From contig JAINUG010000018.1 of NCBI GenBank assembly GCA_029706075.1, forward strand, positions 1,054,001 to 1,118,000: a stretch of DNA of 64,000 nt. Reading direction: 5' to 3'. The stretch comes from Aldrovandia affinis (taxonomy: Eukaryota > Chordata > Actinopteri > Notacanthiformes > Halosauridae). Below the pieces are notes generated by a model. That model ran no database searches. It saw nothing but the letters and a program-made list of their open reading frames with translations, and had not been told where the DNA came from. A program made the translations under genes and the position numbers. Position 1 is the first letter of the stretch; every line of letters begins with the position of its first letter. Of the stretch, positions 35,113 to 63,779 are shown piece after piece.

Positions 35113-37587
35113 CGCGACAGGGTCTCGGCGTCATGCAGTTATTGGGCCCCATCAGTGTGCTGCCCGAAATGTCTCATACAGCAACGGAGGAGTGAACTCC
35201 AAATCTTGACTTTGTTTTGCAGATACATTTTTGTAATATTGTAATTAAACATCGCCTAGTATTACCTGGGGGGGTTGTGTTTATTTGGAGGCACCAAACA
35301 CATTGCCCTTTAAAAGCTGATTTCTATGGTATTCCAGACTAGGTTCTTTCTATAGCATGTGCCTCATGGTAGAATGTAGTTTTACTCCGGTAAACAGAAT
35401 TGCAATGTTAAACCTCTATAAGGCCGTCTTCATGGAGTTGTGATAGGAAATACATTTTGCATTAGTCAGTGGAATTGCCCGTGAGGTCTTAGTTGCAGCA
35501 TGTGTATCCAGGATCTGCCAAGCCATCGAGCTCTGTGTGCAAATGAGGACACCCAGCTGTGGTCACACTAGTGAGAGAAATGAGACCACTCCAATGTAGT
35601 ACAAAGTCAAACACTGCTGGCTCCCTGCAGACTCGCCCTCTGTTTGGTAAAGGTGAAGTCTGAACATGAGTCATCTTCTTATTCCACCCGGATCTCTGGC
35701 TCCTAGGGTGAGTGAGTAGTTTGAGATGGCCCCATTTCCTACATGACGGCTGAGCTGTGCGCGCGCTAAAAGGATGGCTTGTTCACCCACACAAGGGTGG
35801 CTAGAGAAGCGCTTCATTAGATTAATCAAAGGACGATACTGAAAGATCCTCTCTCCCACCCCCCACCCCAAAGAACTTCCGCTTGCCTTTTGAACACTAG
35901 ATGTGCTGTTGGGCATTCATTAATTTGCTGCAAACCGCACGAAATCGGAGGTAGCATGATGCTTCTTCCTCCAACGTCCTGTTTAAAATCAAAATAACTT
36001 CACTGAATCCATGAAAGCTTGAGTTGGATAAGCATGTCGAAAGCTGCTGCGGTCAGGGGAAAAAAAGCTTTGCTTTTGGAATACAGGTACAGTATAGAGA
36101 ATTAGCATGTGCGCTATCAAAGTAACATTGACCATTGAAGCATAATCGGCATGTTATTGTGAACGATAGCCTTTTTTAACTGCTGTTGCTGACAGGCCTA
36201 CAGACCATTTTAAATGGTTTGATGCAGTCACGTTTGTACTTGGTTGCGTCTGGAAATTGTGGCCGTTCCAAGAATATTTTCTGGAATGAAAAAAGGAAAC
36301 TTGAATAAGAATGGTTATAATTAGTTGAAGCACCCTTTTAGGGTGTCTGCAGCAGGTTTTCTGGCTCGCTTGCTTTGCTTCAGGGCCGAGGCCGCATCAT
36401 CCCCCTTGCTCCCATACCGATCCCACTCGGGCAGAACTAACCGATCGCAGTGCCTCCGCTCCAGTTTCTCGCCAAGCTAACGGCCAGTGCTTCAGGGCAC
36501 CACTGTGAACGTGTAGCCTCTGATGGAGCCCGTTAACAGCGACTAGCTAATATGAGCCCCCGCTAATGCGTTGTGGAGTGACCCAATTTGTGTGCCAGGT
36601 TAACCCAATAAAACAACCTGCGACATGGAGGGTGTGTGCAAAAGCGCACTGGCTTTCCACGCAAACGCCCGGTCCAGGATCAACTTATCCACCCCAAACT
36701 GAAACTTCTACTGCTCATTGTAACTGGTCCTGGATCAGCAGAGCGTGGGTGGATTAATGACTCTGCTGATGATATCAGTGTACCGAGTGCATTTCATCTT
36801 ATAAATTGCCACGTCAAACGTTACTGTGAAGAGGTCACCAGTGAGCCACAGGCAACGTAGCTTTGGCCTGCAGTGCTTCCTGTGGCCTGCTTGGAGCTTG
36901 TGACATGAGGTGACACCAGGCCAGAGGTCAGCTGTTTGAAGGACTGAGAAAATGACTAATTTAACAGGCACTTGGTTGGAGAGGTGAACCAATAATTCTA
37001 AAGTTTGGTACATCCAAGTAAATAGCTTTTGTTTGGTTCATACACTCATGTGATTTTCAGAAAACTTCTAAGGTGATGGCTGTAAGGTGCAGGGCAGTCC
37101 TAGGTCTCCTTTAGCATATTTTTAAGTTATTTTACAAAAATGTCCAATTTTACATTTCGATTCTTCACGTTTTGCCGAGTTTACTGGGTGCATCCCATCC
37201 TAAAGTAACTTTTGTGAAGTGCTCCAAAAGTGCATTTAAATGACTGTGTGAGAAATGTTGAAGTGAGTGTGAAGTGTAAACTAAAGCGTTGGGCCGCGTT
37301 CGTAAGCCGAGGTGAGCTGTGTCCGTCATGTGAACAGGGCTCCAGCGGCTTACTTACAGGACATGGGCAGCCTGGGTGAGCCTGTCCTGTCACTGTCACA
37401 GGGGTGAGAGCAGTCAGCCGTCTCTGGCAGGCTGGTGCTGTGTGGGGTGCGGCCGGGCCGTCTCTGGGGCAGTCCTCTGCGCTCAGATTTATGGAAGGCC
37501 TGAGTTCTGTGAAGGCGGCCCTCACTCCTGTGGTCCCTGAGAGGCAGCAGTGAGAATTACTGCCTTTGGCTGAGTCTGCGGGAATGG

Positions 37588-37589
37588 AG

Positions 37590-37625
<36 letters not shown>

Positions 37626-37738
37626 GACACACACACACAGACACCCACTCACTCCACACACAGGTACACACACACACACACACACACAGACACCCACTCA
37701 CTACGCACACACTGACAGACACGCACAGACACACGGAT

Positions 37739-37772
<34 letters not shown>

Positions 37773-37775
37773 GCA
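37588..37775. repeat. (CA)n-rich microsatellite cluster
   Basis: Three CA runs separated by degenerate CACACAGACACCCACTCACT units, a compound repeat. Confidence 0.95.
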
Positions 37776-38404
37776 CAGAGAAGCACAGCTGAGCCAGGAT
37801 GCCTCAGCGCTGACATCATTTCCTCCCCTCTGCAGCTGAGCGAGCGAGGGAGGGAGGGAGAGAGGGAGGGGTCTGTTGATAGCTGGAAAGCCGCAGTCAT
37901 CTGGAGACTCTGGCAGGCTTCAGACTCTTTCTCGTCGGCTGTTTAGGTTCGATGTCCTTGCCGTTTTCCTCTCTGGGCGCCCCGGGACACTGTGATTTGC
38001 TGACATTTTTGGCATTGCTCTGAGGGTGGGGAAGGTCCTGTAAGTAAAGTCTGAGACAGTGGTCGAGGGCAGGCCTCTCCAGATCGGATCACACACCCTG
38101 TGTGTGCTGTGGTCTCGGCTATGCCTCATCTCCACAATCTGCGTTCGTGCCGCATGCACAACTTGTACATTGTGTCTCAAACGCATGAATCAATTTGACT
38201 GTTTTCTGTTTCATCAATGACAAAGAGAGCCTGGACCGAGGAATTGTGAGGCCAGATGTGTGCTTCAGCTTTCCTGTTCATTTGATTTTGGGTCTGTGCA
38301 TAAATGCAGAAAACAGGATACTCTTCGCAAATGAACACAGAGCAAAATCTTTAAACCATTTACTTCTGTTCTGTTTAAAATCAGTCACTGGTAAGACCAC
38401 AGTT

Positions 38405-38510
38405 TTGTCTGAGTGAATGAGTGTGGGCCTGTGTGTGTGAGTGAATGAGTGTGGGCCTGTGTGTGTGTGTGTGTGCGTGTGGGCCCCTGTGTGTGAGTGA
38501 ATGAGTCCGG
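38405..38510. repeat. GTGTGTGAGTGAATGAGTGT minisatellite
   Basis: About three imperfect copies of a 30-45 bp unit rich in TG and TGAATGAG. Confidence 0.8.
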
Positions 38511-41341
38511 GGCCCTGGTCCTCGGTTGGTTAGGCCAGACCGAGCTCTGGTGGTCAGTGTAGGGGCCGGCCATGACAAGCCCTGCCTGCTCAGCTTGTAG
38601 TCACTGCTGACCGTGCTCACTGGCTTAAATAAAGCCCTCTTATGTGCTGCTAAATTGAGCTGTAAAGCAGCACCGGTCTGGTAATTGTCATCAAATGATA
38701 TCAGGTTGTTGCAGCGAGATGCTGGCCTGATAGAGGCTGCTCTGCTGTGTGACTTTCAGTACACACTCAATATTGACACATTCCAGGAGTTGTTTGAGAT
38801 TGGGAATCATTTCAAGTGTTTATTTAGTGACTTATTTGCCATGAATTGGTCTTGAAGATGATTTTACATGCCTTTTTTAATGGAATTCTTTACATCAGCT
38901 CTGTTGCTATGCACATCCTACATACCCCTGTCAAGTTTCCCTTAAGTTCTCACTCCCAGCTCATTTGAATATGTGGCGGTTTGTCTGCTCAGCTGTGTAG
39001 CGGTCTTATGATCGATGCCTCGTAGATACAGTGGCTCCTCCGGGGTAATGCCGGGCGCGCTCTGTGACCGCGCGCGTGATTACAGCTGCCTCAGTCAGGC
39101 TCGTAGTGGTCGGACCGTCACGCTCACAGAGAGCTGTCACCTCCATGACCGTCCGCTCTGGCCAAACCTCTGAGGTCATTGCTCTGGATGTCACAAGGCT
39201 GACGAACGAGTGGCAGGGTCGGAAGTCCCCTCTGACTGTCACCACGTTGCCTGACACTTCGACACCAGAATCCGTTAAAAGGACGGAATACATTTTCTAG
39301 CGACATTACACAACTTTCGTTTGGCTTCGTTCAGCAGTGTAAAATATGGCTCCGCTTGTGTGGACATCGCGTACTTGGCATAGTTTGAGTACAATCATTG
39401 AAATGTTTCTTTTCTGACACTGATGTTAGAATTTTTTCCAAGAAAACCCCTCTCTCTGTTTGGCCTTTCCTCATTGAAGCCCCGTCCCATGGCTAAGTTG
39501 CGCCCAGGGTAACCACTGTGCACTGTAGGTGCGCTCTCCGATGGTCTGTCCCGGCTGTGAGGGGCTTTCTGATGGTCTGTCCCAGGCTGGGACACTGAAG
39601 CGCTGCACAGGGCCATTGTTGGTTCAGCTGTTTTCCCCCTTGTGCTCCCAGTGCCCAGAGATGCCCATCCCCCTGGTAACCCTCCTCTCCTGGGGTGCAT
39701 TCAAAACACTTCAGAGGGCATGATGGGAAGTGAAGTCCAGCACATGTGTTTGACAGTTGGGCAAGATCTTGACTCCTTTCCTTCAGCCTTTGTCAGGAGG
39801 TCAGAATTGGTCAGAATTAGTCTTATTTCCCATAAATCACGCCGCTTAAGTACAATACTTGCAGCACAAACATGGACCCATCAGTGTTCATTGTGGTGAA
39901 GTTTAACAACCTAATTTTACTTCAACAGTGGGGCTGTAGCACCACTTGTTTGAGGGTGCCTGACACACATTTACGGTTTTGAAAATACTCATTGTATGCT
40001 CCATGCATTAAAACACAGAAGTTACACTGCCAATGGTGAACAAATTGGGGCATGTTCTACCTATTGCAAAGTTGTTGTTTTTTAAAGCATGAGATTGTTT
40101 GTTTGTTTGCTTGCTTGCTTTGGGGGTAAAATGCTTCTCAGGTGCCCCAAATACAATTTATTAATAAGTCATGAGGTGTGTGCATATTAAGTAGCTTGGG
40201 TATTAAATAGTCTGAATACCTATTTTTAACAAGTTCTAAAGAAATACTTTTTGCTGGGTAGGGTTTAGTTACTTTTATCCCTATGCCATTATACTATATA
40301 TAAGATATAGTACACCATTTACCAAGTAAGCTATATGTGTATATATTGCAAGGTACATGACTGAGGCATTTGGTCCATTTAAAAGAAGGTGGGCCTCAAT
40401 TGCAGTGAAAAATGTCATACCATATAATAGTGGGGTTTTTTGAGTCCCCTATTATGATTAGTATTAAATAAATAGCTCATTACTTGAAGTGTGGTCCAGT
40501 TTGAGAAACCATTGCAGCGCCATCTCATGCAGTTGAATGCTTTTCAGTATTACGTTCTTATCTTCAATCAAAGTTCTCATCTAGAATCAGGCCGTTGTCA
40601 GCACTTTGAACTTCATCCAGATTTTATTTTCCTCTTCCGAGAAACCTCTAACGTTCTGTTGACGGAAAGCCCCTTTTAATTTTTTTCATGCACGACTTCC
40701 TTTATTTTTCTGCGAAAGTCTTTATGAGCGGTGTGCTAAAGGGGGGGGCGCTAGTGAATCGCAGGGACTTCTGGGCCGCGGTGGCACAAGAAAAGGAAAG
40801 CACCTGAAGTTTTGAATATTTGGTATGCTCAGAGGGAGATCCGTTCCAAGAGGCATTTGGGTGGCGGGGGTGAGCCCAGGTCAGGGGGATGTCGGCCCGT
40901 AGGAGAGCCGTGGTCTGGAATATCACAGGAATGCTGTGTCATGTCAGCACGGCTCACACATACATTCGGGGGCCAACGGCCCAAAAAAAAAGATATTTGT
41001 AACTTTGGGAGTGCCACACACACTCATGCAGGCACACAATTTAAATTAATATACACACAATGGGCTTCATTTATCAATAATTTTGTAAACATTCACGTAA
41101 TTTCCCCTGTAAAATTATACGAACTAACAACTTACGCTGCATTTATCAAACGTTCGGACGTGTGTTTATAGTGTGTTTAGTTGTGTGTGAGTGCGTGCAA
41201 TAGTGTGAGGTGAAAGTGTGAGCGTGTGTGTGTGCGTCACAGATGGGAAATGAGTCCACTAGCTAACTTCAGTTTTCATTAACGATGATACATTTGGTTG
41301 CGGTGTGTGTGCAGCTGACACTGATCTGGCAGCTGACACTG

Positions 41342-41545
<204 letters not shown>

Positions 41546-42771
41546 CTCACTGTCACACCCCCTTGTGTGTGTGTGTGTCTGTGTGATTATGTGTGTGTGT
41601 CTCCCAACATGACGTGTCTATATGATTATCATGGTGTCTCCCAAGGTCAGTGCCAAGGTAATGGGGCAGTGTCAGGTCAAACCGTCGGGCTATATTTAAT
41701 CTGCACATACTCTCTTTAATTGTTTAACGGGTCACTTGTTAAATGGCCATGACGCTCGCTGTGGGCCACTTCACTGGGCTGACCGCTCCGTTGCTCGAGT
41801 CTCGTAGAAGTGTTCTACTGTGAGCCGTTTTATATCAATCCAGATCCTCAAAGCTTACCGTTCCATTATTCTTCTGCTCTGGCTGTGCCTGTGGAATTTC
41901 TTTGGGTTGTTCCCCAGAATGTTTGAAACGGGTTAGAAAAATGTCCTCCAGCTGTGAGCCTTTGAACTAGCGTTGGATTCTTGGGAGGATTGCATGCTTG
42001 GGGTGGTGGTGATGCTTCCAGGAAGAGTTCTTGAGCACATTCTGCCTCTTGTGCGGTGTGAAATGCTCAATCAGAGGCCACCTGTGTGAATGGTGCTTTG
42101 AAGATAATTTCTCCCATTTTATCCTTTTTTTCCATCGCCATTTTTTGAATGGCTAATCGTAATTGTGGGCCCGACCCATTGCTGCGATGTGGGTTTGGAC
42201 CCTCATAACTGTGCCTGATTGGCCAGAGCAGTTGTCCCCGCCCCTCCAAGCCTCTGGCTGAAAAGCCTGGTTAATGGCGCCCCCAATTCCAGCCCCCTCC
42301 CAGATCCGGATGGGGTCCAGTGCACAGGACACACATCGCTGCTCTAAGAAACGGGCAGCTGGACACCCCACTGTATCGGAGGTCCAGTTTTAAGCCACGA
42401 GTGACTTATTGTACCCAGCTGGAATGTACATTGTATACCACGCCCTCGAGTTCCCTAGCGGGCCTGTGTGTTTGTGTAATGGACTGCATGGCTTTTCCGC
42501 ACAGGGAGGTTCCCTCCCAACAGATAAGCTGTACAAACGTGCAAAATGTTTTTCAGCACAGGTTGTTCTGCGCTCTAGAAATGTCCCCTCTGCGTAAACC
42601 GCTTTCTAAAATGCAATCACAAAGTGGTCAAACCTCCCGCAGGAAAAGCCTCCCGTCAGATCTAGGTCAGCGAACATCTGGACCAGTTTATCGGGCTGAA
42701 AGAACTATGCCAGGTCTCCAAGTACCAGGACCATATTTACGGTCCAGGACGGTTGTTTAATGTTCTGTCAG

Positions 42772-42985
42772 TTGGGGGGCCCCCGGGTGGCGCAACATGT
42801 AAAGGCACACAGCACAGGATGCCCACTACAGCCTGGGTTCATTCCCCCGCTGCGCAGCCTGGCTCTGGCCAGGAGTCCTTGTGTGTGTTGGGGGTGGGTG
42901 GGTGGGTGGGTGGGGTAGGGGTACAATGACCAAATTGTGGGGGAAATGAAAAATCTGAAATGAATGTATAAAATAAAATAAAAAA
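42772..42985 (+). mobile_element. tRNA-derived SINE
   Basis: The head GGGCCCCCGGGTGGCGCAAC (box A-like) and box B-like GGGTTCATTCCC. The body has a (GGGT)n stretch and the end is GACCAAATTGTGGGGGAAAT plus an A-rich tail. Confidence 0.7.
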
Positions 42986-43149
42986 AGATTGTGTTGGGTA
43001 GGATATCATGGACAAGCTTTTGACAAGGGGAGACTTGTGGTTGCTCACTGGTCTGGATTGTACTTGGGTTTTCCTCAAGTAAATTGATGAAATGAAGGCC
43101 TGTCGCTTTGGCAGGAACTCTGCCCCCTGCTCGCGTTCTCTGGTAAAAC

Positions 43150-43473
43150 AGATTTCAGATTTTATCCCATTTTCTCCCAATTTGGTAGCCAATTAGACCT
43201 GCTATTTTTATGTCAATCCCCCCTAGTAATGTGAGTTCGCTGCCGTAGTCCTGCGACCGATAGTGACGAAGGCGAATTAACACCTCCTGCGAGACTGCGT
43301 TCCCCAGCCATCGACCGTAACCTGGTACTACAGGGCCACTCTTATGCGCAGCGAACGTCATGTCGGCTTCCCTCCCCCCTCCCTGGTGGCGCTCCCAGCC
43401 AGAGCCGACTCTGGCGAGACGGGGAATTGCCAGCGTCGGACGTTGTAACCACTGGGCCACGCGGGAGGCCCTT
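43150..43473 (-). mobile_element. tRNA-derived SINE, just upstream of exon 2
   Basis: On the - strand it starts GGCCTCCCGCGTGGCCCAGT (box A region). It ends GGCTACCAAATTGGGAGAAA followed by an A-rich tail. It lies 120 bases before the exon 2 acceptor. Confidence 0.75.
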
Positions 43474-43592
43474 ATCGCTCATCTCTGAGTTCTGGAAAGC
43501 GATTTGCTTAAAGAATGTATCAGCAGGGTTAATGTCTCTGTGGCCTGACGTTCCCTGCGCTGTGTTGATGAACCCTCTCTTCCCCTTTCACA

Positions 43593-58817
<15,225 letters not shown>

Positions 58818-59737
58818 CACCTGAAGTGCTGCAGAGACTCGGCTCACCTCGTCACTGACCAGCCCAGCTCACCAGCGTCCGTCAGGCGTTCCCCTCGGAC
58901 GCTGGTCCAATGGGGGGGGGGGTTCCCCTCCCAAAGCCAGCTTTAAATGTTTTTTTTGGTTAAGATTGTTGACAATGAGTCAGTGAGTCTGGTGAAAGTG
59001 AACCGTATGATGTTTAGGAAGATCTGTTGGTCGAATTGAAAGGAAGTTTGAGGGTGAGGAGTTTGATCTTGATCTGGGGGGCCAACGTTGGCGTTTCTGA
59101 CAGCATTTCCCATCCCGTTTGTTTTTACTGTGGGACCATTGTGCCATGTTCTCCAACCCACTCAAGCTCCTCACCCACACAGGAGAGCCCTTCTGGGGCA
59201 TGCAGGTTATACTTAATAGTGACCAGGTGTTGCTGTTTCTCTTTCCTTCAAAATTCTAAGTAAGTGATGAGGCTGTTTTTGTGAAGTTAATGATTCTTCT
59301 TTTATTTATTGTTTTATGGTTTAAGATGGTTAACAGAAGCCAGTGTTCTTTGGAGCGAGCAGAGTTGGTTCGGGGAGTTTGAATAGCCACAGCCTCGGTG
59401 CTGCTCACAGCTGGAAAGATCCCTCCAACCCCTTCCTGTCCTGTGGGAGCCAGGGGCTGCTCCCAACCCGCACTCTGATTGGTCAGAACGGCGAATGTCA
59501 TCTGTAAACATGGGAGGAAGGCCTCTATCGCTTTGGCTGTCAAACAACAGGAAGGGTTCAGCTCCCGCCAAATTAAAGTTTTAGCGCAAAGGCAGTTTCC
59601 TGAAGGCTAATGCGTTCACCTCACATAATAAGAGATTTTTTTCTATCCTCATTGATTCATGGTGCCTTTGAAAATAGCTGTTCTTTTTGTACGTTCTCCA
59701 TTCTGTGTCTTCAAGACTTAAAAATACAAAAAAAACG

Positions 59738-59743
59738 AATAAA
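59738..59743 (+). terminator. Possible proximal polyadenylation signal
   Basis: AATAAA in AACGAATAAACC. It could give a shorter 3' UTR. Confidence 0.4.
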
Positions 59744-60391
59744 CCTTCAGCCGAATGTCTGTCCGAATGCCGTCAGGAGAGATGCTAATAGGCATTTCAC
59801 ATACTGTGATAGACATGATGTGACTCTTGAATTGCCTACCAAAGACAGCCTTCAGGCTTGTTCCTGTGACCCTTGATGACGTGAGTCGGCCCACACCAGC
59901 TCCAGAGCGGGAGCGCTCGATGGGCCGAGGCGCCGTGTGGGGTGTAGTCTTTAAAAATCTAAAAAATAAATCAGTTCAGGAATTCAGTTTTATGCACGTT
60001 CAAAAAATAAATAAATGCTACGCAAAGATCTGAAGCCTGAGAAAGGCTCGAGGCACCTGCACTGTTAATACTCGTTCCCACAGAAATGTACTGCAATGCA
60101 CAAAGTGTACAGGGACACAGAAGATGGGATGATTTTAATTTTTTAATTTTCCTGTTTGATGTGGAATGATGTCTCTGGACTGACAAATATCACAAGCTGC
60201 AGTTTCTCCCATTTGAGCTCCCCGTCCCCTGTTTTATCTCCCTCCCATTCTTTTCCCATCTCCCGTTTCTTTACTTGTACTTCAAACACTAGTGCCAGGT
60301 ATCATTTCTCATTTGTGCAGAACCGCTTAAGGTATTTGTATATTTGTTTGCTAAATTGCTTTACAATATGCGTGTTAATGCATATCTAAAA

Positions 60392-60397
60392 AATAAA
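60392..60397 (+). terminator. Probable RNF19A polyadenylation signal
   Basis: AATAAA followed about 20 bases later by the G/T-rich TTTTTGTGTGCGTTT, the usual downstream element. Confidence 0.6.
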
Positions 60398-60600
60398 AAA
60401 AGAATTTAAAAAAAGATTTTTGTGTGCGTTTCATTGATTAAACTAGCATGAAGTTTGCAGCTGGTTGTAAATTTGAGGTAACAGGTAACAGCAGACAAAT
60501 ATGATTTCGGGGCTAAGAGTGATAAGAATTTAGTATTAGGACAGGGTAAAGATCAAAGTAAGGGCCACCGGTTGACACAGCCAGTAAAAGAAGTGTTCTA

Positions 60601-61551
60601 AGTGCAGCTGTCATGGCAAAATGTGTCCGGGTGCAAAGAATGTGTCTGGGTGACGTCATCGGAATTCTTGGAATGTAGTTGATATACCAACATGACGAGC
60701 TAGCATTCCTAAAACCCGGAAGTAAGCCTAAGAGAGTTTCACGTTTTATTCTATGACATAAATTACGCACGTTCATATCTCAACCGTGAATTTTGAAGCT
60801 GTTATGTGTTTTAAAAAAGTACGCTGCTAACATTCAAACTATAATTTCAGTTGTGTGCTAGCCTGCAGAGCAGGCAATATGTTCGTAGCTTGACTGCACC
60901 TTTCACTACCTGGCAGAGCCAAAAGCTACCTAAAATTACACAGTGACACAAAATACTAGCCATCTAAGCAGGCGATCCATATATTATATTCGTAGCTAGG
61001 CAGGTAACTTCGCTGTACAGCTGAATAGACAATGCATATTATTATCTTCGTAGCTAGCTGGCTATATAATTATAATATAATTATATATTATAATTCGTAT
61101 ATTATGTTCATAGCTAGCCAGCTAGCTGTAGCTACATTTCAGAAATACTAGCCAGCTGCAGGCAATTTATATATTCTGTTCGTAGCTAGCCAGCTAGCTA
61201 GTTGTACAGCTGATCAAGCAATGCTTATTCGTAGCTAGCCACCTAGCTGTAATGTAATGACGTTTAATTATTCCGACAACAGTTGTAGTTTGAATGTAGC
61301 AACTTGTTAGCAGCTTACTTTTTAAAAACGCATAACAGCTTCAAAATTCACGATTGAGATATGAACGTGCGTAGTTTGTCATAGACTAAAACGCGAAACT
61401 CTCTTAGGCTTACTTCCGGGTTTTAGGACTACAATCACTCAGGAATGCTAGCTCGTCATGTTGGTATAGCAACTACATTCCAATAATTCCGATAATGTCA
61501 CCCGGACACATTCTTTGCACCCGGACACATTTTGCCATGACACAGCCACTG
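60601..61551. mobile_element. Foldback element, ~950 bp
   Basis: The left arm (about 60605-60850) and right arm (about 61270-61551) are inverted copies: GTCATGGCAAAATGTGTCCG, TGCAAAGAATGTGTC and ACGTTCATATCTCAA on the left match the right arm reversed. The centre is rich in TAGCTAGCCAGCTAGC. There is no coding sequence. The exact target duplication was not resolved. Confidence 0.85.
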
Positions 61552-61561
61552 CAACCTGGAC

Positions 61562-61985
61562 TCCAGCCCCGCTCGAGGGTGCCGATTGGCTGTCCGTCAC
61601 CAGGGGGAGAGGGGAGGGAAGCCAGCATGAGCTTGCCGCGTGTAATATTAATATATTAATATAATATATGGTATTTAGCAGACTCTTTTATCGACTTACA
61701 GTAGTGAATACATCCATATTTCAGTATATGTGATCCCAGTGGGAATCAAACCCACGACCTAGGCGTTGCCAACGCCATGCTCTACCAACTGAGCCACAGG
61801 GGAGCATGTGTATTTGAGTTACTCGATGGCTTGGCCAGTTCCATCTTGGAGGTGGTGGTTCAGCCCCAGAGTTGCAGCATCGAACTCGCAGTACAAGGGG
61901 AAGGGTAGTTGGTTATAAGAGGGCATAATTGGCCACTAAATTGGGAGAAAATGGGGGAAAAAAATCTGAAAAATAAATAAATAAA
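61562..61985 (+). mobile_element. tRNA-derived SINE body, split by another SINE
   Basis: GATTGGCTGTCCGTCACCAG on the left, and TTGGCCACTAAATTGGGAGA with an A-rich (AAAT)n tail on the right, are the ends of the SINE family at 1446-1830. The middle is displaced by the element at 61645-61802. Confidence 0.75.
61645..61802 (-). mobile_element. tRNA-derived SINE, nested
   Basis: The - strand starts CTCCCCTGTGGCTCAGTTGG (box A), then has GGTTTGATTCCC (box B) and CACATATACTGAAATATGGA, and ends with an L2-like TAAGTCGATAAAAGAGTCTG. It is a relative of 23318-23475. Confidence 0.85.
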
Positions 61986-63650
61986 TGAAGACCCTAAATA
62001 TTCAAATTCTGGTTGTGACAATCAAAATTTCCATTGCTTCATCTGGAATTAATAATCGGCAACTAGTGTTACCAAATACATGTATAGAAATAACAAGCCT
62101 AAAGAACCATTAGCCCGTTTTATTCATAAAGAACAACTCAAATTAGAATGATTCTGGAAACGTTTTATGCAGCATGTTTTGGTGCAGCGACTGTAACGAT
62201 GCTTAAAAAGCCATTGTGACTGATGGACACAGACGCAGGGGGGGAAACCATTGAACACGTGCTTTATTGCTCCAGGTATTCGCCTCTGCAAGCTCCTCTC
62301 CCTGAAGTCCGCAAAATACATTTGTTAAGATCGTAAGCTGAAAAATTAAATATATTCTTTCTAGTGGAACATCGAAACCCTGTACATATTTTCTAACTGG
62401 TCACATTCTATACACCAAAGGAACCCTGAGTGGAAGACCTGTAATCGCCTCCCAACTGTAAAGGCACACACCTCTCACAGATGCTGCTCGTCTCCGCTGT
62501 GCGTTCGAGGCTTCACACAAGCTCCGGCGTCGCACTTGCTGCCCAGAGAGCACCGTCCTGACCCTCTGTGTGTTTGTTAGTCAAATTAGGAGTGCAGAGA
62601 TTTCCAAAACAGCTGGTCATTACGTTTGTGATGGGGGGGAGGAGATTCCAAGCGCTCATTTTTTCATAAAGAAAAACACTGACAATAGTGGAAGGGTAAG
62701 GAATCCTGTGCAGACACACTAAATGAAAATGTATCCTATGCAAACGGCCTATCTGGTTGTTTTGTTCTCTCTACACAATCTCCCTGAACATTTTTAACAT
62801 GTATGGCCGATAAAGGAAATTAAAAATGATAAACATTGAAAGTAGTGCAAAGTGGGCTTTTAAGTAGGACCTCAAACCATAATCGACATGGAAACAAGAA
62901 TGTTTTGCTGCACAATAAAGTTCACTGTTGGTTCACACCCTTTTTGAGTACGGACAACAGGGACTGCTCCGTACGCTCTATGAGAACAGGGCATTGCGCT
63001 GTCTGCACCATTGGCACTCCCCACCATGGAGACAGACTGCTCTCGGTATGGGGAAGGGAGTGGCCGCATGCCTGCGCTGGAGTGGAATCTCAAGCAGGGC
63101 GTGTGGAAATATTAGGGCCATATAAGGGAGTGTAGCGAGGCTTTCCCGCTACGATACTACCCGCAGGTTCCTGGCGCGTCAGGCCCCTGTACACCGTTAT
63201 TCCACGAGCGGGTGGTCCCAAACGCAGCGCCACAGCTTATCTAATGTCTCAGCCTGCCTCCCAGGAACAGCAGGCCTCTGTGTCTCCCGCTACAAATGAC
63301 ATTCAATCAACTGCCTTAAGGGCTTTCCAAATACTTCAGCCTTAGTGGAAATGCTCACACACTGCCAGATCTCAAGATTAACACAACAGGAAATAAATAA
63401 AGCTAAAAATGCAACTAACGCGGACATGTGAGAATCCCAAAGTCGTACGTACTACTGTGCGCTCCCTAAAATTATGCAAGATCCTTTTCCCTGTAAAGAG
63501 TCTTTTTGGTAGAATTTTTGCTTGTTGGAGATTTGGAGGTACATTCCCTTATAGGCGTGATGCAGCGTTTTTGACAGTAGACGGGACCGTGTGCGTAGAC
63601 CCTGCTCTTCTGAGTGCATGCGGGCGGGCGGGCGGGCGGCTCATGTGCTG
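61986..63650 (-). other. SPAG1-like 3' UTR and intergenic
   Basis: No element or coding exon was recognised. On the - strand, possible AATAAA signals lie at 62263-62268 and 62119-62124. Either could end the SPAG1-like transcript, giving a 3' UTR of about 1.4-1.5 kb. This is uncertain. Confidence 0.4.
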
Positions 63651-63779
63651 TCAGATGTATTTGTTCGCCAGGTTCTGCACGTCGTTCGCGCTGAACTCCG
63701 CGGTCTCCACGGCCGACAGGTGCTTGAACAGCTCAGCCACTTGTCGCCGCTCGTCTCTGTCCAAGAGCATCAGGATCAC
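63651..63779 (-). CDS. SPAG1: SPAG1-like last coding exon (partial gene)
   Basis: The - strand acceptor CTGTTCACAG|GTGATC precedes 42 codons: VILMLLDRDERRQVAELFKH, then a segment ending DVQNLANKYI and TGA (63651-63653). The length, the leucine/lysine helix and the FSANDVQNL ending resemble the C-terminal end of the RPAP3-C domain of SPAG1, a co-chaperone used in assembling axonemal dynein arms. SPAG1 and RNF19A are convergent neighbours in human, which supports the call. The identity rests on a short exon plus synteny; the rest of the gene lies beyond the window. Confidence 0.7.
   Translation of the reverse strand: MILMLLDRDERRQVAELFKHLSAVETAEFSANDVQNLANKYI

Larger units (their letters stand above)
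58818..60415 (+). other. RNF19A: RNF19A 3' UTR
   Basis: Runs from the stop codon to the last good polyadenylation signal. A (G)9 run is at 58912-58921. No other gene is seen inside. Confidence 0.6.

Noticed and set aside
39006..39306. Overlapping frames on both strands in a G/C-rich block
   Set aside because: No domain is seen and the mirrored openness suggests base composition rather than coding.
61732..61802. Candidate tRNA gene on the - strand
   Set aside because: It is the head of a nested SINE with the same body as 23318-23475.
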